A stretch of 16,710 nt of DNA from Anaerolineae bacterium (GTDB lineage Bacteria > Chloroflexota > Anaerolineae > JAFGEY01): positions 1 to 16,710 of the forward strand of contig JAFGEY010000312.1 of assembly GCA_016931365.1 (NCBI GenBank). The letters are read 5' to 3'. Position numbers and translations under genes: made by a program. Below the pieces are notes generated by a model. That model was not told the DNA's origin, did no database searches, and saw nothing but the letters and a program-made list of their open reading frames with translations. How positions within the stretch are numbered: the stretch's first letter is position 1; the number at the start of each line of letters is the position of its first letter. Shown here piece after piece: positions 7,444 to 13,676 of the stretch.

Positions 7444-8059
7444 TGTCCGGCTCCTGGCTCGACGGTCTGGGCGCAAGACCGAACGAAGCGCGGAAAAAAG
7501 CATCGACGCTGCCGGGGTGCGGCGGCATTGAGTAGACGAAAATGAGATTGCCGACGTCCATCGCCGACGGCTGCCAGCCTTCAAAGGGGAAATGCACGCT
7601 GATCACGCGCACGCCGGGACGCAATTTGAGGATCAAATGCGGGGCCAACTTGGGCAGCAATGCCGGAGCCAGGAAAAGAAAAATCACGTCGGCGTCGCCC
7701 CAATCGGCGTCAAAAAAGTTTTTTGGGCGGATCGAGACGCGGCCCAGCACACCACCAGACAGGACGCGCAGCCAGGCGACCAGACAGTGCAGCGGCTCCA
7801 CTTCGATCCCGACGCCGCGCGCACCAAATTCGCGCGCTCCAAGTACGACCACGCGACCGTCACCCGCGCCCAGATCATAGATCGTTTCGCCGGGCTGGAG
7901 ATCGGCCAATTTGAGCGCTTCGCGGATCAAATAGGGCCGCGACGGCGTGCCAGGGGTGCCGTGAACGCCCGGCACGATCATCCACAACCCGCCCAGCGCC
8001 AGCAGCACCAGCCCGACGTATGGCACAACCATCCACCAATCCAGCGTCACTCCGCTCAT
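7433..8059 (-). CDS. Membrane-anchored class I SAM-dependent methyltransferase, FAM173-like
   Basis: The 208-residue protein has an N-terminal membrane helix (about 11-30) and then a class I methyltransferase core. The core shows TIYDLGAGDGRVVVLGA (motif I, about 59-75), RGVGIEVEP (acidic loop, about 81-89), a DADVIFLFLAP strand (about 122-132) and LRPGVRVISVHF (about 147-158). A membrane helix, a Pro-rich turn (GTPGTPSRPYLI) and this core are the arrangement I know from FAM173-type lysine methyltransferases, but the similarity is distant and the substrate is unknown. I use the ATG at 8059, which overlaps the upstream glycosyltransferase stop as ATGA, with GGGGAAG a few bases upstream. Longer starts reaching 8185 would run through that gene. 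Its position between two glycosyltransferases suggests it modifies a lipid carrier, glycan or surface protein. Confidence 0.85.
   Translation of the reverse strand: MSGVTLDWWMVVPYVGLVLLALGGLWMIVPGVHGTPGTPSRPYLIREALKLADLQPGETIYDLGAGDGRVVVLGAREFGARGVGIEVEPLHCLVAWLRVLSGGVLGRVSIRPKNFFDADWGDADVIFLFLAPALLPKLAPHLILKLRPGVRVISVHFPFEGWQPSAMDVGNLIFVYSMPPHPGSVDAFFRASFGLAPRPSSQEPDIAA
7451..7455 (-). promoter_or_regulatory. Ribosome binding site favouring a TTG start for the GT39 gene
   Basis: AGGAG on the minus strand is followed by seven bases and then TTG at 7443. The in-frame ATG at 7503 has no Shine-Dalgarno-like sequence before it. The site lies inside the end of the methyltransferase gene, which fits translational coupling. 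Confidence 0.55.
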
Positions 8060-9240
8060 AGTTCTTCCCCCGGCGTTTCTTCGGACAAAGCAGCCATCCA
8101 CAATAACTCCCAGCGATGCAGTGCCGCGTCCAGATCGTACCACTCGCACGCAAAGCGGAGTGCCGCCTCGGCCAGCCGTGCGCATCGAACGGGGTCGCGC
8201 AGGAGCATCACAACGGCATCGGCAAAAGCTTCAGGCGCATCGGCCAGCAAAAGGTGCTCGCCATCCGTCGCGCCGACGCCATGATTGCTCACCGAGGTCG
8301 CCACCACCGGCACACTCATCGCAAACGCGTCGAGCACCTTTTGCAGCAGTCCGCCGGCGACCAGCAGCGGCGATACCGTCACTATGGCCGCGCGATACCA
8401 GGGCGCGAGAGATTCGACAAAACCGACGACAAAGACATGCTCCCCATCATGCCGGGACACAACTTCGGGCGGTGGGTTGTAGCCGACTGTGTAAAAGCGC
8501 GCGTCAGACACCTGAGCCAGCACGCGCGGCCAGACCTGGTCGAGAAACCACAGTACCCCCTGGACATTGAACGCACGGTACATCGCGCCAACAAAAAGCA
8601 CATTCGCTCCGGGCGGCGCGGCGGGCGGCACATCGCTTTCAGGGGCAAAAGAAGGCGCCAAGGGGAGGATGGTGATCGGCAGTGCGCCGCAATCGGGAGC
8701 CAGCAGGCGACGGTCTCCTTCTGAAATGGTGGCAATAAGATCATAGCGGTGGCAAACGAACGCCTCTACCCGGTGGAGAAGGCACGACGCGAAATGCAAT
8801 AACGCCCGGCGCAGCCCCCTCGCTCGATCGGCTTGCTGACGTAGCAGAAACCAGTTCACATCCAGCGGTCGAAATGAGGTAAATGGCCGCCGCAAGCCGA
8901 GCACCGTCAACGCAGTTTGCGTCACCTCGACATGGACGAAATCAGGTTGCACCTCACGTAAGGCAAGCCGGGCAGCGCGACGCAAAGCCAGGTAACTGCG
9001 CACCCAGGCAAGCGGCCTGGAGCCGGGCAAAGCCGTGTGATGGGGCACGTCATACACGCGCTCATAAAGATACCGGGTCTGCTCAAGCAGCGGCCGCTCG
9101 GCTGCGCGCACGCGTGTGACCAGCGAAACCCGATGGCCCTGCCGGTGCAAGAACTCGATCGCGCGGAAAACCGCCTTGCCCCCAGCGTGCCTCACCGTCG
9201 ACGCAGGAAATTCTTTGTAAATTACCAATACAGAGGCCAT
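8056..9240 (-). CDS. Glycosyltransferase, GT4-like (GT-B fold)
   Basis: The predicted cytoplasmic or membrane-associated sugar transferase has 394 residues. The N-terminal half has the GT-B opening MASVLVIYKEFPASTVRHAGG and FLHRQGHRVSLVTRV, plus DFVHVEVTQTAL (about 100-111). YDLIATISEGDRRLL (about 166-180) is the usual 'sees the acceptor' strand. The C-terminal half has VLFVGAMYRAFNVQGVLWF (about 214-232), and the donor-site segment AGGLLQKVLDAFAMSVPVVA (about 295-314) in which the conserved lysine is kept. The GV-G-DGEHLLLAD segment follows. Donor and acceptor are not predictable. I start it at ATG 9240. The longer in-frame reading would begin inside the terminator hairpin just upstream. It is the first gene of the glycosylation block, but I see no clear promoter in the 79 bases behind mltG, so it may depend on read-through. 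Confidence 0.87.
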   Translation of the reverse strand: MASVLVIYKEFPASTVRHAGGKAVFRAIEFLHRQGHRVSLVTRVRAAERPLLEQTRYLYERVYDVPHHTALPGSRPLAWVRSYLALRRAARLALREVQPDFVHVEVTQTALTVLGLRRPFTSFRPLDVNWFLLRQQADRARGLRRALLHFASCLLHRVEAFVCHRYDLIATISEGDRRLLAPDCGALPITILPLAPSFAPESDVPPAAPPGANVLFVGAMYRAFNVQGVLWFLDQVWPRVLAQVSDARFYTVGYNPPPEVVSRHDGEHVFVVGFVESLAPWYRAAIVTVSPLLVAGGLLQKVLDAFAMSVPVVATSVSNHGVGATDGEHLLLADAPEAFADAVVMLLRDPVRCARLAEAALRFACEWYDLDAALHRWELLWMAALSEETPGEEL

Positions 9241-9266
9241 AAAAACGATTCCGGCGTTCGCAAACA

Positions 9267-9296
9267 GCACCGGCGCTCGTAGCCGAGCGCCGGTGC
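9267..9296 (-). terminator. Hairpin terminator after mltG
   Basis: A perfect 13-base-pair GC-rich stem, GCACCGGCGCTCG (9267-9279) with CGAGCGCCGGTGC (9284-9296), has a four-base loop. It begins 23 bases after the mltG stop. On the minus strand it is followed by TGTTTG, a poor T tract, while the plus strand side reads GTTTTC. It most likely ends or attenuates the alaS-to-mltG transcript. Confidence 0.75.
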
Positions 9297-9319
9297 GTTT
9301 TCATCAATATCAGCCCAGG

Positions 9320-10492
9320 CTAGGGCGCGCCATAGATGGCTTGGTTCTGCAAGTGCTCTTCGTAGGTCTTGGCAAAAGCGTGACCACCGTCCCCTTTGGC
9401 GTAAAAGTACAGATACTCGTTCTCCTCGGGGTTCGCGACCGCTCTGAGCGATTCCAGGCTGGGGCTGCAAATCGGCCCGGGTGGCAGGCCCTTGTACAGA
9501 AAGGTGTTGTAGGGACTGTTCAGGGTAAGCACATCCTCCACCTGGAACCCCTCCCACCACCGACCGGTGACGCGGTCGCGCCCGCGCGCGTACTGGTAGG
9601 TCGGGTCGGCCTGCAAATAGCCGTGGGCCTCCGGCAGCTTTTCGGCAATACGGTTGAGATAGACCCGGGCGATGATCGGCCGTTCGGAATCGAGCAGCGC
9701 CTCACGCTCGACGATCGAGGCCAATGTCACCATCTCGTGCAGGCCAAGCCCCTGCGCCTGCGCGTCGAGCGTTATCTGCGAGGTCACGCGCTCTGAGAAA
9801 TTGCGCAGCAGTAGGTCGATCAACCCTGTCGCGTCAACATCGGCGGGAATGCGATAGGTATCGGCGATCAGGTAACCTTCCAGCGTCGATCCCAGCGGCC
9901 GGCCGGCCAAAAAGGGATAGTTGAATGCGCCGGTCCTGGCGACGAGCAAGAATTCATCGGGATTGATCGCCGTCTCGGAAGCCAGCATCTCGGCGATTTG
10001 CTCCAGCCGCCAGCCAGGCAAAATGGTGATCTGGAGTTCGCGCAGCTCAGCGTGCAATAACATGGCGGCGACCTCTTCCATCGTCATCACCTTGTTAAGC
10101 GTGTGTTCGCCTGCCTCAAGGTTCTGATCCAGGTCGTGGAAACGCACATAAGTCTTGAACAGCGAAGCATCGTTGATCAATCCCTCGTCCTCCAGCCGCC
10201 GAGCGATGCCGCTGGCCGTCTCTCCCGGTTCGATGACAAATAGGATCGGCGTGTCATCGTCGCCCGCCGGAGTAATCAACTCTTTGTAGCGCATGCGCAG
10301 CACGGCGCTGAAATACAGATCGTCCGGCGATTCGAATGAAAGGTTGGGCCGACCTTCAGGCGACTGCTGCGGCTCGACATAGTGCGAAGAAAAATACCAC
10401 CACGTCCCGCTGCCCAAACCCAAAATAGCCAGAATAGAGACAACAAAAACCGCAAACCGCCCGGCATTACGAACCTGGGTAGAAAGTCCCAT
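9320..10492 (-). CDS. mltG: Endolytic murein transglycosylase MltG
   Basis: MltG cleaves nascent peptidoglycan strands at the membrane and so sets strand length. The 390-residue product has an N-terminal transmembrane helix at about 14-33. The LysM-like region is near 81-135 (ILFVIEPGETASGIARRLED). The YceG domain follows, with LPGWRLEQIAEML, LEGYLIADTYRIP (about 204-216) and the catalytic segment TLASIVEREA, in which Glu262 matches the E. coli catalytic Glu218. The closing signature LNSPYNTFLYKGLPPGPIC (about 324-342), SPSLESLRA and FYAKGDGGHAFAKTYEEH is intact. ATG at 10492 follows the ruvX stop by 20 bases, with GAGG about 11 bases upstream. The gene is last in its operon, directly before the strong hairpin. 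Close linkage to ruvX and alaS is also seen in Firmicutes. Confidence 0.97.
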   Translation of the reverse strand: MGLSTQVRNAGRFAVFVVSILAILGLGSGTWWYFSSHYVEPQQSPEGRPNLSFESPDDLYFSAVLRMRYKELITPAGDDDTPILFVIEPGETASGIARRLEDEGLINDASLFKTYVRFHDLDQNLEAGEHTLNKVMTMEEVAAMLLHAELRELQITILPGWRLEQIAEMLASETAINPDEFLLVARTGAFNYPFLAGRPLGSTLEGYLIADTYRIPADVDATGLIDLLLRNFSERVTSQITLDAQAQGLGLHEMVTLASIVEREALLDSERPIIARVYLNRIAEKLPEAHGYLQADPTYQYARGRDRVTGRWWEGFQVEDVLTLNSPYNTFLYKGLPPGPICSPSLESLRAVANPEENEYLYFYAKGDGGHAFAKTYEEHLQNQAIYGAP

Positions 10493-10512
10493 CTACAGAC
10501 AAACCTCACAGC

Positions 10513-10929
10513 TCATGATTCTCGGTCCAGATAACTCTGCAAAATCACTGCAGCAGCAGCGGCATCGATCTGCCCCTGCCGCCGCTCGACGCTGTGCCCA
10601 CTCTCGGCCATCAGCGCGTCGGCGTGCTCGGTGCTCAGCCGCTCATCCCACAACACAACATCGACCGCGACGCCCATTTCTGACAGAGCTGCTTTCATCC
10701 GCTCGACGTAGCCAAGTGTGCGCTGGGCCTGAAACCCGCTCGAACCATCCATATTGAGCGGCAGCCCAACTACTACCACGTCAACCTCGCGCCGGCGGAT
10801 GAGTTCGGCAATGGCCGCGAAATCTTGGACCCTGGAACGCCGTTTGAGCGTCGTCAAGGGATGGGCCAGAATCTCTCCCACCGCCACACCGATGCGCCGC
10901 TCGCCAAGATCAAGGGCCAGATAGCGCAC
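10513..10929 (-). CDS. ruvX: Putative pre-16S rRNA nuclease / Holliday junction resolvase-like protein RuvX (YqgF)
   Basis: This is a small RNase H-fold protein of 138 residues, the usual family length, implicated in processing the 5' end of 16S rRNA. It shows VRYLALDLGERRIGVAVG (catalytic Asp7), the PLTTLKRR strand, VVVGLPLNMDGSSGFQA, VVLWDERLSTEHA and the last acidic motif IDAAAAAVILQSYL. I choose the GTG at 10929 because AGAGG lies six bases upstream and homology begins at residue 1. A TTG at 10962 would add eleven residues without support. The gene overlaps the end of the baseplate-J-like gene by 20 bases and precedes mltG closely. Confidence 0.95.
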   Translation of the reverse strand: MRYLALDLGERRIGVAVGEILAHPLTTLKRRSRVQDFAAIAELIRRREVDVVVVGLPLNMDGSSGFQAQRTLGYVERMKAALSEMGVAVDVVLWDERLSTEHADALMAESGHSVERRQGQIDAAAAAVILQSYLDRES

Positions 10930-12421
10930 GCGCGACCTCTTGCTGGTGTGGCTCGTAAACAACGTGAATGCGAAAAGACATCCAGGGCACGCGAATCATC
11001 CATTCCGGCTCGACCTGAAGCGTCGGCTCGAGTTCGACCGGCAACGTCTGGCGCAGATAGGCCAGCGCCTCATCGACAGGCCGCCCGGCAATCGCTTTGC
11101 GCATCAAGATTTGATCGATGTCTGCCTCCATCAAGCCAACCCCCTCAACTACAAAACGCACGGTCAATGTTTCATCGTTGACCTCGAGCACATTCCCGAC
11201 CGTGAAATGGGTTGATTCCGGCAGCAGATGGAACCCGCCGCGCACCTGGCGCTCCAGCGCGCGCCGGGCAATTTCGAGTGCCACCTCTTCAGACATCGCC
11301 ATGCCCCACACCGAGCCACGCATTTCCAGAGCGAGCGTGTCTGATTTGTCGTCAACGTGATGATCATAGTTGGTCTGCACCGACCAGGGATTGATTTGCA
11401 GTGTCTCCAAAGGCAAAAACTCGCCGTCGAGTCCGGGGACAATTTCGTTGTAAGCCTTGAGAACAAGTTTTTCCCACAACAGATCGGTCGCACGCTGTTT
11501 ATCGCCGTGGGTCACGCGCCGCGACTGCGTGCTGGTACCACCACTGGTCCATCCTTCGTTGACCACACTCACCGATGCCGTCAACGCGCCGACGACGCGG
11601 TTGATCAACAGAGGTGCGACGTTGCCGCTCGGTCCCCCTTCGACGGCCTGGATGGATACCCGCGCCTGACTGCGTGGGCCTACAGCCACCGACCCGGTGG
11701 TGACGAACAGCACCGGCGTGCCTGCCGAGGTTGTCACCTGTGTGCCGGTGGGAACGACAATCTGGCGCTGCGTCTTGTTGACGAAAAGAACCGTGCCCAC
11801 AGCCTTATCGGCGGCAACGTTGGCATAGCCGGTCGTTTCAACCTCGCCGCGCTCCACTACATCGACTTGCACAAAGCGCGCGGGCAAACGCAGCCGCTCC
11901 CAGTCAACGTAGCGCTGCATCGGGTCGGCCTCGACGATCAACGACACGCCAACCGGCTCGCGCGCGGGCACGACGCCGATCGTCGCGCTGGGCACGATCA
12001 TCACCCCGCTCCAGACAATGGCCGCCATGACGAGGACAATGATCAGCGGCCCCAGCACCCAGTTCCACCAGCGCGGTTTTTGACTGGCCAACCGCACCAA
12101 CAAACCATCTAATCCCGGCAGATGATAGGTGCTCCACTGCCGCCCCGTATGCGCCATCCGCTGCCCCAAGGACAGGCGCGTAAAGACAGTCAACCCTTCC
12201 GCAACAGCCATATCGCGCAATGCCGCGTCGCCGGAAATCAACGCGAGGTCCATTTGCAGCGCAGCCGCCTGGCGGCTCAACAGCCGGAAATCCAACTGAC
12301 GGCGCAGCGCCTGACACCTGGGCGGCACAACCATCAGCACCTGTTTGGATTGTGCACGCCGCAATCGATCGCGGGTCGTAGTAATGTCGTCATCTATTTC
12401 GAGGTAAATGATCTGTTCCAT
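10910..12421 (-). CDS. Single-pass membrane protein with baseplate J-like extracellular domain
   Basis: The 503-residue product has three parts. Residues 1-115 form a cytoplasmic alpha/beta domain that looks Rossmann-like: IIYLEIDDDITTTRDRLRRA, QVLMVVPPRC, then MDLALISGDAALRDMAVAEG. A basic stretch (ASQKPRW) and a transmembrane helix at about 121-143 follow. The external part carries the baseplate J/gp47-like signature. This includes AVGTVLFVNKTQRQIVVPTG (about 207-226), GTPVLFVTTGSVAVG, the SIQAVEGGPSGNVAPL segment (about 256-271), and two later alpha/beta repeats. Such proteins occur outside phages in Chloroflexota and some candidate phyla, where their role is unknown. No other tail genes are present, so a phage or contractile injection origin is not supported locally. 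ATG at 12421 follows the actin-like gene stop by 16 bases and lacks a clear Shine-Dalgarno sequence, so it may depend on coupling. It overlaps ruvX by 20 bases. Confidence 0.85.
   Translation of the reverse strand: MEQIIYLEIDDDITTTRDRLRRAQSKQVLMVVPPRCQALRRQLDFRLLSRQAAALQMDLALISGDAALRDMAVAEGLTVFTRLSLGQRMAHTGRQWSTYHLPGLDGLLVRLASQKPRWWNWVLGPLIIVLVMAAIVWSGVMIVPSATIGVVPAREPVGVSLIVEADPMQRYVDWERLRLPARFVQVDVVERGEVETTGYANVAADKAVGTVLFVNKTQRQIVVPTGTQVTTSAGTPVLFVTTGSVAVGPRSQARVSIQAVEGGPSGNVAPLLINRVVGALTASVSVVNEGWTSGGTSTQSRRVTHGDKQRATDLLWEKLVLKAYNEIVPGLDGEFLPLETLQINPWSVQTNYDHHVDDKSDTLALEMRGSVWGMAMSEEVALEIARRALERQVRGGFHLLPESTHFTVGNVLEVNDETLTVRFVVEGVGLMEADIDQILMRKAIAGRPVDEALAYLRQTLPVELEPTLQVEPEWMIRVPWMSFRIHVVYEPHQQEVARALSGP
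10936..10940 (-). promoter_or_regulatory. Ribosome binding site deciding the ruvX GTG start
   Basis: AGAGG on the minus strand lies six bases before the GTG at 10929, inside the end of the upstream gene. The alternative TTG further upstream has no comparable site. Confidence 0.55.
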
Positions 12422-12437
12422 ATGATTTGACAAAATA

Positions 12438-13676
12438 TTAGACAATTTCCAATGCTTTACGTAACATCCCATCCGGTGTGTTGGGGCCGCGCTCACGCAC
12501 GCCCCAGGCAGCGACCGAAAGGGCGGTCACACCATCCAATGGCCAACGTGGCTCGGCCAGGTCGGCCAAAAGATCAAGGTTAGCCCCATCCCATGTGCGC
12601 ACCTCGGGTGTGCGTCTAAAGGGCACCAAGTCGAGCCAGGGCGCTTTGGCAAGTCGCTCCCGTATATCGGGCGCAGCGCTCGCCCCGCCGCACAGATAAA
12701 TCTCGGGCGTCCATTCCAGACGATCGACGTCCCAGCGTCGCATTTCGCCGGTCAAAGCCTCAAACCATTGATCCCACAACGGGCGCAGAGTCTGACCCAC
12801 CGAATCCCGAACGCGCGCAGCTAATTTGCCGTCACAGTGGGCGCGCAAGAGTGCATCTGCTCGCTCCGGCGAGAGACGAAATACATCGATCAGCGCGCGG
12901 CTCCACAGCGAACTCCCGTGCGCAATGTGCCCTATTGCCAGTGGCGCGCTCTCGCGGGCAAGAACCACCTGAGTCGTACCCGCGCCAACCTGGACGAGCA
13001 GCCCGCTTCCCGGCAACGTCGCGGCCAGCGCCAGCGGTTCGACGACCAACTGCGGCGGCTCCAATTGCAGCGCATCGGCAATCTTGGGCAAAACGGCCAT
13101 CTGATCGCCGCGCGCCGCGGCCACAAATACAGCCGCCTGCAACTCGCGGCCGCGAAACCCAACTGGCTCCGTGACCGGATTGCCGTTGACGCTGAACGTG
13201 ATCAATGTCGCATCGATCAACTGCCATGTTCCCTCAGAAGTCAGGCGACCCAGATTGCGCAGCGCGCGCCGGCCGGCGCGCGCCAACGGTTCGGCACATT
13301 CATCGAGCGAAATCGGCGTTTCAAACATCGCGCGCTCTATGCCGCCGACGCCCATCGCGCCGCACGTCCACGCCGTCGGCACGGCGATCAGCGCCACATC
13401 AGGGACGATCTTGATCTCGCGCACGCGCTCCGTGGCATCTTCGGCGTCACGCAGGGCTTCTTCACAGGCCTGGATCAAGGCATCCAAATCGCCGACATAC
13501 CCCTGATCGTTCAGGCCGTTGCAATGCTGGACACGCCCCCGGCCCAACACCGTCGCCCGACCCTTATGCACCTCGACTATCAGCGCCTTGACGGCCGACG
13601 CACCCAGGTCGAGCACGCTGAACTGGCGTGCAGCATCGGCCTTGTGGCGCGCGCGACCTAACCTCAAACGAGGCAT
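12438..13676 (-). CDS. FtsA/PilM-like actin-fold ATPase
   Basis: The 412-residue predicted cytoplasmic protein has the actin/Hsp70 nucleotide-binding pattern. Phosphate 1 is SVLDLGASAVKALIVEV (about 20-36), phosphate 2 is GLLVQVGAGTTQVVLA (about 225-240) and the adenosine motif is IYLCGGASAAPDI (about 326-338). Between the phosphate motifs, IDATLITFSVNGNPVTEPVG with GRELQAAVFVAA (about 154-187) resembles the SHS2 insertion (domain 1C) of FtsA and PilM. The EPLALA segment is also typical. The C-terminal GMLRKALEIV might form a short amphipathic helix, as in FtsA, but that is tentative. ATG 13676 overlaps the alaS stop as TGATG. It stands between alaS and the J-like gene, with no ftsZ or pil genes nearby, so I cannot tell a divisome role from a PilM-like one. 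The longer TTG start adds one residue only. Confidence 0.85.
   Translation of the reverse strand: MPRLRLGRARHKADAARQFSVLDLGASAVKALIVEVHKGRATVLGRGRVQHCNGLNDQGYVGDLDALIQACEEALRDAEDATERVREIKIVPDVALIAVPTAWTCGAMGVGGIERAMFETPISLDECAEPLARAGRRALRNLGRLTSEGTWQLIDATLITFSVNGNPVTEPVGFRGRELQAAVFVAAARGDQMAVLPKIADALQLEPPQLVVEPLALAATLPGSGLLVQVGAGTTQVVLARESAPLAIGHIAHGSSLWSRALIDVFRLSPERADALLRAHCDGKLAARVRDSVGQTLRPLWDQWFEALTGEMRRWDVDRLEWTPEIYLCGGASAAPDIRERLAKAPWLDLVPFRRTPEVRTWDGANLDLLADLAEPRWPLDGVTALSVAAWGVRERGPNTPDGMLRKALEIV

Noticed and set aside
6604..7545. Long plus-strand open frame opposite the GT39 gene, rich in Gln, Arg, His and Pro
   Set aside because: The composition is that of an antisense shadow in GC-rich DNA. 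It has no domain, no ribosome site and overlaps a well-supported gene fully.
8060..8185. Extended N-terminus for the methyltransferase
   Set aside because: It runs through the end of the glycosyltransferase gene. ATG 8059 with an ATGA overlap fits better.
9241..9270. Extended N-terminus of the GT4-like protein
   Set aside because: It starts within the terminator hairpin. The conserved GT-B start is at the ATG at 9240.
10910..12421. Phage tail or contractile injection system suggested by the baseplate-J-like protein
   Set aside because: It has a transmembrane helix and a cytoplasmic domain, and its neighbours are housekeeping genes. No sheath, tube, spike or ATPase of a tail cluster is present.
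12837..13661. 274-residue plus-strand open frame opposite the actin-like gene
   Set aside because: An Arg/Gln-rich shadow frame. The minus-strand frame has clear actin-fold motifs.
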